DNA of 63,923 nt from an uncultured Chloroflexota bacterium (GTDB taxonomy: Bacteria; Chloroflexota; Chloroflexia; Thermomicrobiales; UBA6265), in contig CALGSZ010000047.1 of NCBI GenBank assembly GCA_937901745.1, forward strand, positions 1-63,923, in the 5' to 3' direction. The notes under the pieces are model-generated. The model searched no databases. It was not told where the DNA came from and was given only the letters and a program-made list of their open reading frames with translations. The position numbers were made by a program, and so were the translations under genes. Shown here in pieces: positions 49,957 through 59,252 of this stretch; the first letter of the stretch is position 1, and every line of letters starts with the position of its first letter.

Positions 49957-50145
49957 TTACGTCGTCAGGAAGAACGTAATCGCTCCCAAGACCACAACCA
50001 GCACCGAAAACCCAATTACCGCGTAGAGCTGTTGCCGATCGGCTGGCTCCATACCGGTGCGCGGCGGCGACACGGACGGCCCCTCGCCGCGCCCCAATGC
50101 CGCCGAACCCAACGCAATCAACCGCTCTCGAAGATCTCGTGCCAT
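49957..50145 (-). CDS. Small membrane protein
   Basis: 62 residues with a polar head, GEGPSVSPPRTGMEPADRQQ linker, and one membrane segment near the end (LYAVIGFSVLVVVLGAITFF). AAGGAG lies close before the ATG. It is followed, 15 bases past its stop on the other side, by the rtcB end (convergent). The upstream gene in the same direction is a GHL10 protein, whose stop is 15 bases from its ATG, so they are probably co-transcribed. No function is known. Confidence 0.6.
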   Translation of the reverse strand: MARDLRERLIALGSAALGRGEGPSVSPPRTGMEPADRQQLYAVIGFSVLVVVLGAITFFLTT

Positions 50146-50160
50146 GCTCCTTCTCGCTTC

Positions 50161-51456
50161 TTACTCGCCACCGATCGGGCCGCCCGTGCCATCGCCAATC
50201 GCCGGCTTGGGCGTCTTCCAGGGCTGCGGGGGCACCGTGGCCGGCTCACGGAATGGCCCGCGCGCAAGCACAGACCAAAGGTCGCGGTTATCTATTTGGC
50301 TGAACGAGTAGACCGCAAAGCCGATCGCTCCCAGCTCGCGCCCAAGCTCGATCTGCCGAACGATCTCCTCCCCGCCGTTGCGCGCGTTGACGCCGAGATA
50401 GACGTGGCGATCGGTCCGCTCGCGGTAAGCGATCAGATGCTCCTCCGCCAAGCAGGCCCAATCGGCTCGCTCGCAGCGGCGTCTCGTGATCGGGTCATAC
50501 GTCATCGGCACCGCAACGTCCAGGTAGCCGCCCTTCGCCCAGGCCCGCGGGTCCTGGTAATACCAGCTATACCCTTGCGAGGCGTTCCATTTCCAGCGAT
50601 CGCGGTATATCGGCCAGACCGAGGCCGACAGTGACAACGTCGGATCGACGCTGGTCATCGCCTCGTAGGTCTCTCGGACCGTCGCGTTGACTAGGGAACG
50701 GCGGAACCTGTCCCAGGCTTCCGGGTCCTCCTTCGGATCGCGCCCGAACCTCCGCAGACTCTCGGCATCGTACGAGTATTCCCGCCCGGGATACCGGATC
50801 CGGTCGAGATGCACGCCCCGCACCGGGTAGCGGCTGACGACATCGCGCGCGACGTCGGCCAGCGCTTTGCGCACGCCCCTGTAGGCCGGAGAGAGATAGA
50901 CGTACTCCACCTGGTTCGGGCAGGTCATCGCATTGCCATCCTCGTCAACCATCGCCCACTCGGGATGCTCCAACAACAGGTGACGCGGCAGTTCCCCCTC
51001 TGGCTGGGTGAGTCGCTCGCAGCTCTCCTCACTCCCGGAGCTCCATCCAGAGAGCGCGTTGAGCCAGGCATGGATCTCGATCCCGTGACGCTCCCCCTCC
51101 TCCACCGCAACCTCGAGCGGGTCGTATGGCGGCTCCCCGCCCAACCGCCCGCAAAGCCCGACCGCGCACGGCTCCAGCTCCGAGCGATAGAGCGCATCGG
51201 CCGCGCCGCGGACTTGGAAATAGACGATGTTGAAGTTCGTCTCGGCCGCGCGGCGAATGATCCGCTGAATATCTTCCCGCGATGAGTATTCGAACCGGTT
51301 GACCCAGAGAGCCCGGGCCTCTACCGGCTCTCGCGCGGCAGGCGTCTGCCAGGCGCCGAGGGCCAGCGCGGCGCCGGGAAGATGGCGGGAAAGGAACGTT
51401 CGGCGAGTCGCAAGCGCGTAGGCGAGACGATCAACGAAGGGTGCTCGGTGGGTCAT
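50161..51456 (-). CDS. Exported glycosyl hydrolase-like 10 (GHL10) protein
   Basis: 431 residues. A twin-arginine-like stretch (ATRRTFLSRHLPGAALALGA) precedes the mature part, so Tat export is probable. The TIM-barrel GHL10 domain (about 45-400) contains ARALWVNRFEYSSREDIQRI, VYFQVRGAADALYRSELEPC, HGIEIHAWLNALSG, VRGVHLDRIRYPGREYSYDA, and VAVPMTYDPITRRRCERADW. This family is linked to degradation of glycan or cell-wall polymers; the catalytic acids are not clearly assigned here. Four cysteines in the SELEPCAVGLCG and CERADWAC regions could form disulfides outside the cell. A small membrane protein gene follows. Confidence 0.85.
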   Translation of the reverse strand: MTHRAPFVDRLAYALATRRTFLSRHLPGAALALGAWQTPAAREPVEARALWVNRFEYSSREDIQRIIRRAAETNFNIVYFQVRGAADALYRSELEPCAVGLCGRLGGEPPYDPLEVAVEEGERHGIEIHAWLNALSGWSSGSEESCERLTQPEGELPRHLLLEHPEWAMVDEDGNAMTCPNQVEYVYLSPAYRGVRKALADVARDVVSRYPVRGVHLDRIRYPGREYSYDAESLRRFGRDPKEDPEAWDRFRRSLVNATVRETYEAMTSVDPTLSLSASVWPIYRDRWKWNASQGYSWYYQDPRAWAKGGYLDVAVPMTYDPITRRRCERADWACLAEEHLIAYRERTDRHVYLGVNARNGGEEIVRQIELGRELGAIGFAVYSFSQIDNRDLWSVLARGPFREPATVPPQPWKTPKPAIGDGTGGPIGGE

Positions 51457-51656
51457 CGAATCTGCCCCCGTCAGAAGGCGGGGTCACGCCGCGAGGCGCT
51501 GCACGCGCAGTCTAGCATTCGAGACGGCGCCCCTGGCAGGTCGGCCAACCGGCCAGACCAGCAGGAGGGCTCGCGTACAATTGCCCCCCAGGAGATTGGA
51601 GCAGTCCTCCCGCGGCGGATTGGGGAGGCGCGAAGCACGGGGAAGGGGAGCCGGTC

Positions 51657-53330
51657 GTGGGACAAGTGACAGCCCGAACGCAAGCGACCCAGGAGGCAAC
51701 CGCTGCCGCGCGGCCGATGACGGGCGGCCAGGCTGTCGTCGCGATGCTGAAGCAAGAGGGCGTCCAGACAATCTTCGGCCTGCCTGGCGTGCAACTCGAT
51801 CCCATCTTTGACGCCCTCTACGACGAGCGAGACACGATCCGCGTCCTGCAAACGCGGCACGAGCAAGCGACCGCCTACATGGCCGACGGCTACGCCCGCG
51901 TCACCGGCAAAGAGGGCATCTGCCTCGTCGTTCCCGGCCCCGGTCTCCTGAACGCCTCCGCCGCCCTGGCCACGGCCTACGCCTGCAACTCGCCCGTTCT
52001 CTGCCTGACCGGGCAGATCCGCTCCGATCTGATCGGCACCGGGCGCGGTCTCCTCCACGAGATCTCTGACCAGCTCGCCGTGGCGCGCGCGGTGACCAAG
52101 CACGCCGCTCGCGCGACGCGAGTGGAGGAGATTCCCGGAACGATGCGGGAAGCGTTCCGCCAGCTACGCAGCGGACGGCCCCGGCCGGTCGAGGTCGAGG
52201 TCCCGCCCGATACCCTCTACGCCACGGCGGAGATCACCCTGCCGCCACCAGCCGGTCCGCGCGAGCGACCTGCCGGCGACCCGGATCTGATCGAGCAGGC
52301 CGCGAAGCTGCTCGGCGCGGCGCGGGAGCCGCTGATCTACGCCGGCGGCGGCATTCTCCGCTCCGGCGCGTCCGAAGAGCTGCTGCGACTCGCCGAGCTG
52401 CTCCAGGCGCCGGTGATCATCTCCAACAACGGCAAGGGGGCGATCTCTGACCGGCATTACCTGGCGCACGGGCCGGTCACCGATCGCGAGCTCCGGCCGA
52501 AAGCCGACGTCATCCTGGCGGTCGGCACGCGCTTCGTCGGCGTTAGCAACGAGCCCCGGCAGGTCACTCCCGGTCAGAGGCTGATCCAACTCGACATCGA
52601 CCCGGAGGAGATCGGCCGGAACCAACCCGTCTCGGTCGGCATCGAGGCCGACGCGAAGGCCGGACTGGCCGCGCTGGCCGAGCGAGTCGAGCGCCACAAC
52701 CGCGCGCGACCGTCACGCGAGGCCGAATTGACCGCGCTCAAGCGGGCGGTCGAGGAGCGGGTGCGCTCGATCCAGCCGCAGGCGGGATTCGCGCTTGCGA
52801 TCCGAGCGGAGCTGCCGGACGATGGCATCGTCGTCGGAGAGATGACGCAGGTCGGCTATTGGTGCAACCTCGGTTATCCGACCTACCTGCCGAACACGTA
52901 TCTCACGCCCGGCTATCAGGGGACACTCGGCTTCGGGTTCACGCTGGCGATGGGCGCCAAAGTCGGCAGGCCGGACCTGCCCGTCGTCTCGATCAACGGC
53001 GATGGTGGCTTCGGCTTCACGCTCAACGAGATCGCGACTGCTGTTCAGCACGAGATCGGTGTCGTCGCGCTCATCTTCAACGACAACGCCTACGGCAACG
53101 TCCGCCGCATCCAGCGCGTCGAGTTCGGCGGCCGGACCATCGCTTCCGATCTCGTCAATCCCGACTTCCTCGCCCTCGCGCGGGCCTTCGGGATCGCCGG
53201 CCGGCGGGCGGAAACGCCGGACGATCTGCGCGTCCAGCTTCGCGAGGCGCTGGCCGCTGGCGAGCCAGCGCTGATCGAGATCCCGGTCGGTGAGATGCCG
53301 CATATCTGGCGCTCGCTCGGGCTCCAATAA
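51657..53330 (+). CDS. Thiamine-diphosphate enzyme, acetolactate synthase-like
   Basis: 557 residues, GTG start behind GGGGAG. It has the three-domain layout of ThDP decarboxylases: the Pyr domain with the catalytic Glu in LQTRHEQATAYMADGYARVT, the central domain with PLIYAGGGILRSGASEELLR, and the PP domain with the ThDP-Mg motif INGDGGFGFTLNEIATAVQH ending in NDNAYGN. It is close to the large-subunit acetolactate synthase group, but no ilvN small subunit is adjacent. Such orphan members include glyoxylate carboligase, sulfoacetaldehyde acetyltransferase and oxo-acid decarboxylases. The reaction is therefore not settled. Confidence 0.85.
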   Translation: MGQVTARTQATQEATAAARPMTGGQAVVAMLKQEGVQTIFGLPGVQLDPIFDALYDERDTIRVLQTRHEQATAYMADGYARVTGKEGICLVVPGPGLLNASAALATAYACNSPVLCLTGQIRSDLIGTGRGLLHEISDQLAVARAVTKHAARATRVEEIPGTMREAFRQLRSGRPRPVEVEVPPDTLYATAEITLPPPAGPRERPAGDPDLIEQAAKLLGAAREPLIYAGGGILRSGASEELLRLAELLQAPVIISNNGKGAISDRHYLAHGPVTDRELRPKADVILAVGTRFVGVSNEPRQVTPGQRLIQLDIDPEEIGRNQPVSVGIEADAKAGLAALAERVERHNRARPSREAELTALKRAVEERVRSIQPQAGFALAIRAELPDDGIVVGEMTQVGYWCNLGYPTYLPNTYLTPGYQGTLGFGFTLAMGAKVGRPDLPVVSINGDGGFGFTLNEIATAVQHEIGVVALIFNDNAYGNVRRIQRVEFGGRTIASDLVNPDFLALARAFGIAGRRAETPDDLRVQLREALAAGEPALIEIPVGEMPHIWRSLGLQ

Positions 53331-53424
53331 CGCCGAGGCCGTCTCGCCGCCAGGCAGTTCCGGCCGCGCGGGATGAGCGCTCGCAACGACACTCCCGCGG
53401 CCATCGCGCTCGCTTCGGTGCTGG

Positions 53425-54567
53425 CTAGGCGGAGTCGGCCAGCAGCCGGCCCACCGTCTCGGTTGCCTTGAGTCCCGACCCGCTCAGGAGAACGACGATT
53501 TCCTCGTCCGGCCCGATCGCGCCGCTGGCGATCAACCGCCGCGCTCCAGCGACGGCGACCGCCGATGTAGGCTCGATGTAGATCCCCTGCTTCGCCAGCC
53601 CACGGAACGCATCAACGATCTCCGCCTCCGTGACCGCGACCGGCCGCCCGCCGCTCACGCGGAGCGCCGCCAGCGCCTCCCGACCACGGACCGGACGGGC
53701 TATCGCCGTCCCCTCCGCGATCGTCGGTTGCGCGGAGACCGCCGGCACGTCTTCCAACCCGGCGCGGGAAGCGGCATCCAGCGGAGCGCAATTCGCCGGC
53801 TGGGCGGCGAAAAGGCGCGGCAGGCGCGTGATCTCGCCACCCGCCTGAAGCTGCCGGAACGCGAGCGCAGCGCCGAGCAGCATGCTCCCGCTGCCTGCCG
53901 GGACGACGACGGCGTCCGGCGCGCGGTGGCCAAGCTGCTCCCAGACCTCCAGTGCCCAAGTCTTGACGCCCTCGATGAAGAACGGGTGCCAGTTGTGGCT
54001 CGCGTAGGTCGCGCTCGGATCGGCCGCCGAGGCCTCGATCGCCGCCCGCGCAACGGCGTCGCGGGAACCTTCTACGCGGACGACGCGAGCGCCGTAGGCC
54101 GTTGCCTGGACGAGCTTCCCGGCCGAGGCAGAGGCCGGCGCGTAGACGGTGCAGGCAATGCCCGCGCGCGCCGCATACGCGGCGATGGCCGCGGCGGCAT
54201 TGCCCGAGGAATCCTCGATCGCACGCTGGATCCCCTGCTCGCGCAGGTAAGAAATCAGCACGGCCGCGCCCCGGTCCTTGAAGGAGCCGCTCGGCAGGAG
54301 AAAGTCGAGCTTGTAACGGACCGTCAGGCCGTCAAGCGTGGACTCGATCAGCGGCGTGATCCCTTCGCCGAGCGAGACGGCACTCGACGGCTTCACCGGC
54401 AGCACGGCGGCATAGCGCCAAAGCGACGGGCGCTCAGCCACGACCTCGGCGCGAGTCAGCCGGTCCGGTCCGCGCCAAGCGAGCGGCCCCTCGCATTGAG
54501 GACACCGCCAAACATCGGCCGTCGCGGCTACCTCACCACTGCACCGCTCGCAGACCAGCGTCAACAT
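53425..54567 (-). CDS. Threonine synthase-like PLP enzyme
   Basis: 380 residues. I start at ATG 54567 (MLTLVCERC), since AGGGG lies about nine bases away; the frame is open to 54636. A zinc knuckle opens it (CERCSGE, CPQCEGP). The fold type II PLP domain has the lysine in LLPSGSFKDRGAAVLIS, SSGNAAAAIAAYAARAGIAC, the phosphate loop VVVPAGSGSMLLGAAL, and LLSGSGLKATETVGRLL. It resembles threonine synthase (ThrC) of the ThrC2 group, which makes threonine from phosphohomoserine. Other PLP enzymes of the same fold, such as diaminopropionate or cysteate synthase, remain possible because no thr genes are near. Confidence 0.85.
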   Translation of the reverse strand: MLTLVCERCSGEVAATADVWRCPQCEGPLAWRGPDRLTRAEVVAERPSLWRYAAVLPVKPSSAVSLGEGITPLIESTLDGLTVRYKLDFLLPSGSFKDRGAAVLISYLREQGIQRAIEDSSGNAAAAIAAYAARAGIACTVYAPASASAGKLVQATAYGARVVRVEGSRDAVARAAIEASAADPSATYASHNWHPFFIEGVKTWALEVWEQLGHRAPDAVVVPAGSGSMLLGAALAFRQLQAGGEITRLPRLFAAQPANCAPLDAASRAGLEDVPAVSAQPTIAEGTAIARPVRGREALAALRVSGGRPVAVTEAEIVDAFRGLAKQGIYIEPTSAVAVAGARRLIASGAIGPDEEIVVLLSGSGLKATETVGRLLADSA

Positions 54568-54707
54568 CGAATCGGCCCCTTGCTCCCCCATTATTGTCAC
54601 CGGCGCCGCATAGTAGCACGCGCCCGTACGCGCCAATCAGGCAAAGTGACCAAAGCGCGGATGCGTGGACTTGTATCCGTCGCCGCACGTGGGAAAAGAA
54701 ACGTAGC

Positions 54708-54716
54708 TGGTATACT
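54708..54716 (+). promoter_or_regulatory. Extended -10 promoter of the ferredoxin gene
   Basis: TGGTATACT is a TGn extended -10 box, 106 bases before the ferredoxin ATG. No -35 match is seen at the right distance, which fits an extended -10 promoter. Confidence 0.45.
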
Positions 54717-54822
54717 GCCTATGCCCGCGAGTTCGTCACCGACGAGCGCCGAGCGATCGAGCGGGCCCAGCGCGCACATCTTCATAATCTTGGGCCCTCC
54801 AACGGGCCGGAGGACGTGAGCG

Positions 54823-55068
54823 ATGGCCTACGTCATCACTCAGCCGTGCATTGGGACGAAGGATGCCTCCTGCGTCGAGGTGTGCCCGGTGGACTGCATC
54901 CACTCGGACGACGACGCGGACCAGTACTTCATCAATCCCGATGAGTGCATTGACTGCGGCGTTTGCGCAGAGGTCTGCCCGGTCGAGGCGATCTTCTTCG
55001 AGGACGATGTCCCCGAGCAGTGGGTCTCGTTCATCCAGAAGAACCGGGACTACTACGCGAACAAGTAA
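54823..55068 (+). CDS. Ferredoxin, 7Fe/8Fe type
   Basis: 81 residues with GGAGG nine bases upstream. It carries two cluster regions. The first is QPCIGTKDASCVEVCPVDCI, where the first Cys motif is CxxxxxxC rather than CxxC, as in 7Fe ferredoxins with a 3Fe-4S site. The second is ECIDCGVCAEVCPVEAI, a standard 4Fe-4S motif. The C-terminal extension EDDVPEQWVSFIQKNRDYYA is typical of the FdxA family. It transfers electrons in respiration or biosynthesis. It is transcribed alone, with an extended -10 promoter and a terminator. Confidence 0.95.
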   Translation: MAYVITQPCIGTKDASCVEVCPVDCIHSDDDADQYFINPDECIDCGVCAEVCPVEAIFFEDDVPEQWVSFIQKNRDYYANK

Positions 55069-55107
55069 GCACTCGGGCAAGTCGGGAACGTCCCGGCACG
55101 GCTGTGG

Positions 55108-55142
55108 AACGGCAGTGGGTGATTGCCCACTGCCGTTCTGAT
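55108..55142 (+). terminator. Hairpin terminator of the ferredoxin gene
   Basis: AACGGCAGTGGG (55108-55119) and CCCACTGCCGTT (55126-55137) form a perfect 12-base stem with a six-base loop, followed by CTGATTTC. It lies 40 bases past the stop. Confidence 0.8.
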
Positions 55143-55234
55143 TTCCCCACGTTTTGTTTCCAGATGCGAGCACTGGAGCAAGACCCGACGCGGCCACTTC
55201 GCGACCGGCCGCGATCGGCAGCCCCCTGATCCGG

Positions 55235-56185
55235 TCAGATGCGCGCGGGACGCAAGACAAGGCCAGAGCGCGGTGCGGACCGCCCGCCTCCCCGATACGG
55301 CGCCGATCCACCCGGCATTGCCGGCCGCAACGGTGGCGCCGTGAAGGCCGCGACCGCATCGGCCAAGCCGCCATACAGGCGATCGACCAAGCTCGGGCGT
55401 GGCTCTTCCACCGGAACCGGACGCGCCACCGGCCCGACGGGCGCGACTTCGCGCTCGGCCACCGCCGCCTCCGGCACGACCGGCTCGATTGTGTGCGTGA
55501 GCACTTCGACCCCTTCGTATCCGCTCGCGGCGAGTAAGAGCTGGATGCGCTCGGCGAGCGTCGCGGCACGTGCCTCCTTCATCTGGACCGCGACGGGCGC
55601 CGCCAAAGCCCTCCCGAGCGGGCTCGGACCGACGACGATGACGTCATCCCGCGCGGCTTCGCCGGTCGCCAGGAACGGCTTGACCGGAACCGGCCCGCCG
55701 AGGGGTTCGCCCGGCAGCGCCGCATCGTCGAGGTCGTAGCGCGGATCCCAGGTGCGCAACGACGGATAGGCGCACAGACGGCGCTCCTGAGCGATCAGGA
55801 TCTGACCGGGAGGCGCAAGCGCGACGAGGAGGTCATCGCCCGCGACGACGACCGAGGCAATCCCGATTCGGACTGGCCGGCGGTCGCCTCGCTCACGCCA
55901 GTGATTCGCCTCGCGGACGTAGTGATCGGCCGCGGCATACGCCTCCATCATCGCCGCCGAAAGCTCGCGGCGGTCCGACGTGGTGAAGCCGTGGCGAAAC
56001 GCGGCGAGAGCGCCAGCCGCTACCCGTTCCGCCCGGCCGGACGGATCGACCGGCTCGGCAGCCGCCAACAACGTCCAGCCACGCCGGCTGCGCATCTCGA
56101 GGAGCAGGGAAGGGGGCGCGCCTTCACGTCGTGGGGACGAACGAGGATTGCGTGGGGAAGGTCGGAGTTCGCTCGGGGTAATCAT
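55235..56185 (-). CDS. PP2C-like protein, probably catalytically inactive
   Basis: About 316 residues from ATG 56185; an upstream GTG is possible and the frame reaches 56284. The order of elements resembles a PPM/PP2C phosphatase: WTLLAAAEPVDPSGRAERVA, then a helix (AAGALAAFRHGFTTSDRREL), then RIGIASVVVAGDDLLVALAP and GQILIAQERRLCAYP, and RDDVIVVGPSPLGRALAAPV where active enzymes have a Ser-Asp-Gly. The usual Asp metal ligands (DGHGG, SDG) are not seen, so it is probably a pseudophosphatase or a distant relative. The last 80 residues are Pro/Val/Glu-rich. A TPR protein gene lies upstream in the same direction. Confidence 0.6.
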   Translation of the reverse strand: MITPSELRPSPRNPRSSPRREGAPPSLLLEMRSRRGWTLLAAAEPVDPSGRAERVAAGALAAFRHGFTTSDRRELSAAMMEAYAAADHYVREANHWRERGDRRPVRIGIASVVVAGDDLLVALAPPGQILIAQERRLCAYPSLRTWDPRYDLDDAALPGEPLGGPVPVKPFLATGEAARDDVIVVGPSPLGRALAAPVAVQMKEARAATLAERIQLLLAASGYEGVEVLTHTIEPVVPEAAVAEREVAPVGPVARPVPVEEPRPSLVDRLYGGLADAVAAFTAPPLRPAMPGGSAPYRGGGRSAPRSGLVLRPARI

Positions 56186-56438
56186 TGCTGTCACACGCCT
56201 CTGCGTTGGCGGATTTGGGCAAGCCAACCCCATCACGCCCCTTCCCAATCCATGCCTGGGATGGGCCGCCCACTGACCGCTCATACCGAACGTGAGACGA
56301 AACGCGGGACGTTGCTGCCGTGGGCCGAGTATAGCAGCCGACCGTACGTACGTCTAGACGATTTTGCCGCGAATTTGGAGAGAGCCGCGGATCCGTGTTG
56401 TCGTCCGCGGCCCGGCAGCAAGCGTGTCGAAGGTGAGA

Positions 56439-58577
56439 CTACTGCGGCGGCAGGGTCAATTCGGAGAAGACTTCGTCGTCCCCATAGCGTTCGTCGTCGC
56501 GTGCGACGGCATGAGGCTCCGGTTCGTCCTCGTACCAGCGGCTCCGCTCGGCGGCCGTCCCACCAGCCCGAACGATCGCCTCCTCGATGCGCTCCATCAG
56601 GTCGGCGCCCTCGTCGCCAAGCTGCTCCGCCAGCTCCGAGGCGTAGTACAGGTGGTCCAGGCCCTCGTTGCGGTGCCCGTTCGTGCTCAACAGCAATCCA
56701 AGATTGAGCCGAATCAGCGACTCGCGCCGGATATCGCCAAGCTCCTGGGCAATCGTCAGCGCTCGGCGATACGTGCTTATCGCGCCGGGATCACCGACCG
56801 CGTGCTGCGCCGTTGCCAAGTGCAACAGCGCGTTGCCCAGCAGCTTCGGCTGATCGAGCGTCTCCGCCAGGTCAAGCGCGTGCCGGTAATGCTCCAGCGC
56901 GGTGTAGTCATCGCGCTGCTGCTGAGCGATCCGCCCAAGCCGCCCGTAGAGCCGGATCGCCGTCGGGCGGTCCCCGGAGCCAAGCGCGATCTGCAGCGCC
57001 TGCTCGTACAGCGCCGTCGCGTGCCCGAACTGGTGCGTCTCGACCGCCAAGCCCGCGAGCGCCGACAGGAGATGGATCTGTTCCTGCGTCTGACCGAGCC
57101 GGCGATTGAGGTCGAGCGCCCGATGGTAGTACTCGCGGGCACGCGGGATCTGCCCCAAGCCGGCGTGGACCTGACCGAGCAGCGCCAGCAGCGCCGCCTG
57201 CAGCGCCACGTCATCAATCCGGCGGGCGATGCCCAGACCTTCATTGATCGCCCGGATGGCGTCGTCCACCATGTTGAACTGCCAGAGCGCCTGCCCGATC
57301 GAGGCGAGCCACTGCGCCTGGTGCGCGAAATCGTTCGTCACTCGCGCCAGATCCAGCGCCTGCATCAGCGCCTCGAGTGCGTCAGACGGCCGCCGCATGG
57401 CGGAGTAGGCCAGCCCAAGCCCGCCGAGCGCGCGCTGCTCGAGCGTCGCGTCGTGGATCGCGCTCGCGATCTGGTGCGCGCGGGCAAAGGCTTCCGCCGC
57501 GCGGTTCGGACGGTTCAGATCGAGATAGGTCGTGCCGAGCCGGTACGCCCACTTCGCCGCCGCTGGCCGGTTGCCGAGCCGCTCCTCCAGGTGCATCAGC
57601 TCGTCCTGGTAAGTGGCGACGCCTTCGAGATTGCCGAGCCTGCGCTCCGCCTCGACCAGCGCGTTCAGGCACCGACTCTCAACGGAGAGATCACCGATCT
57701 GCCGAGCGATCTCGACGCCCGTCTCGAGCTGCGCCACGACCTCCTCGATCCGCCCGGCGCGCGCCAGCGTCTCGGCCAGCGCGAGGACGATCCGGCACTG
57801 CAACCCAAGGTCGTCCGTGTGCTCGGCCGCATCCAGTGCCTGCCGCTGGAGCGCCGCGATCGTCTCCAGGCTCGTGTCATCATCGAGGAGTTCGATTTGG
57901 CGAATCAGCGCCTCGGCGACGCCGCGGTAATGGTCCAAACGGGCGCCGGACCGCGCCGCGCGACGATACAGCGCCTGCGCGCCGGCAAGATCGCCCTCGC
58001 GGCGCAGGATGTCCCCGAGGGTGATCGCGGAGTCCACCTCGGCGATCGAGTCGGTGCTCTCATCGGCGATGTCGAGCTGCTGCTGCAAGATGGTGCGGGC
58101 GCGCTCGAAGTCATCCGCCTCGACCGCTCGCTGGCCGAGCCGCGCCAGCGTCAGGCGGCCGCCGCGCACGTAGCCGGCGCGCTGTGCGATCACGTAGGCG
58201 TCGCGCAGAAGCTGGTCCCGCTCGCGGCTCGGATCGTCGCGTGGCAGGAGCGCGTCGAGCCGCAGCGCCGCGTCGACGATCTGTCGGTCGAATCCCTTCG
58301 CGCGAGCCGCGGCGTGGGTCAGCCGAGCGAGCACGATGGCGTACTCGCGGTACTCGGCGGCGCTCTCCGCGATCGCCTCATCCAGAATCGCGAAGTCCTC
58401 GTCCGCCAGCGCATCGAGGACTGCCGGGTGCCGCACCTCGTTGAGCGCGCCTTGAACCGACCGGCGCCGCTCCACGACCTCGCGCGCGATCTGGATCACG
58501 ATGTCGGCGTTCCCTTCCTGTCGGCTACGGATGCCGAACCAGGCGAGGAATTTCGTCACGTTCGCTTCAATCCCCAC
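56439..58577 (-). CDS. Large TPR-repeat protein
   Basis: About 712 residues. Start is uncertain: GTG 58577 (MGIEANVTKFLAW) is chosen for the sharp rise in coding quality, without a clear ribosome site. The N-terminal 150 residues are helical with conserved RSVQGALNEVRHPAVLDALA. From about residue 170 to 660 come some 14 tetratricopeptide units of 34-40 residues, e.g. ALGGLGLAYSAMRRPSDALE and LLGQVHAGLGQIPRAREYYH. No enzyme domain is fused. The tail is acidic (WYEDEPEPH). It resembles the sensor half of LuxR/SARP-type or PP2C-linked scaffold proteins. The gene lies upstream of a PP2C-like protein, a plausible partner. Confidence 0.85.
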   Translation of the reverse strand: MGIEANVTKFLAWFGIRSRQEGNADIVIQIAREVVERRRSVQGALNEVRHPAVLDALADEDFAILDEAIAESAAEYREYAIVLARLTHAAARAKGFDRQIVDAALRLDALLPRDDPSRERDQLLRDAYVIAQRAGYVRGGRLTLARLGQRAVEADDFERARTILQQQLDIADESTDSIAEVDSAITLGDILRREGDLAGAQALYRRAARSGARLDHYRGVAEALIRQIELLDDDTSLETIAALQRQALDAAEHTDDLGLQCRIVLALAETLARAGRIEEVVAQLETGVEIARQIGDLSVESRCLNALVEAERRLGNLEGVATYQDELMHLEERLGNRPAAAKWAYRLGTTYLDLNRPNRAAEAFARAHQIASAIHDATLEQRALGGLGLAYSAMRRPSDALEALMQALDLARVTNDFAHQAQWLASIGQALWQFNMVDDAIRAINEGLGIARRIDDVALQAALLALLGQVHAGLGQIPRAREYYHRALDLNRRLGQTQEQIHLLSALAGLAVETHQFGHATALYEQALQIALGSGDRPTAIRLYGRLGRIAQQQRDDYTALEHYRHALDLAETLDQPKLLGNALLHLATAQHAVGDPGAISTYRRALTIAQELGDIRRESLIRLNLGLLLSTNGHRNEGLDHLYYASELAEQLGDEGADLMERIEEAIVRAGGTAAERSRWYEDEPEPHAVARDDERYGDDEVFSELTLPPQ

Positions 58578-59252
58578 TTTGCCACTCAGCAACGCGCGTG
58601 GGACCGCGCCCAAGCGGCTTCATCGCGGTACGCATCGTCCGGCATCGGCCGAGCCGCTGTCTAACCAATGCTGGCGACACGTAACCGCTCTCGCATCCAA
58701 CCCCTCCGTGGCCGCAAGGGCCACCCACTGCCCGGGATCGACTGGAACGCTAACCGTCAGAACCGAATTCAGCACAGGCGGGGAGCGCGCAGGGGACGCA
58801 CCCCCGACCCGAGCGATCGGCCTGAACGTGCGGGCTGCTTGGCGGGAGCCATTTGTAATGAGCCTTCCCCCGCCAGTCAGCCCAGCAGGCAACCGATGCC
58901 GGCCGGGCCGTGGGGTAACCAGCGTGAGTGTAGCACGGATCTTGCCTGATTTGGTGGACTATATGTCCAACTTGAGTCACGATGCCGACGCTCGACAGCG
59001 CCTTCTCGCCATTGATATTCGCTTACTAATCACCCGTTTCGGCACGAGGTCTCCGGGGACGGGCATAACTGCCGTGCCATACCGGCAAACCAGCAAGATT
59101 GTCGCGCGCGACAACATGCCGCTCCACTCATCCCACACCTGCCGAAGTTGACCAGACGGTCGCCGCCCGTTACCTTGGCCAAGCCTCCGTACCCCGGGGC
59201 AAGCTGTCTGAGAGCGTAAACGCCGATCGGCGCCAGGAGGATGAACCGACCG
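58578..59252. other. Intergenic region upstream of pyrF with a perfect palindrome
   Basis: About 670 bases with no supported gene. At 59099-59114 TTGTCGCG and CGCGACAA form a perfect 16-base palindrome, a likely operator or structured element about 140 bases before pyrF. GGAC-TATAT-GTCC sits near 58958. AGGAGG at the right end belongs to pyrF. Confidence 0.5.

Noticed and set aside
56364..58664. A 766-codon plus-strand open frame over the TPR gene
   Set aside because: The minus strand shows real TPR periodicity. The plus-strand frame is Arg/Val/Leu-rich shadow without a domain.
58614..59252. Possible tRNA or small RNA gene in the long gap before pyrF
   Set aside because: No tRNA T-loop (GGTTCGAATCC-like) or cloverleaf was found. 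Only palindromes stand out.
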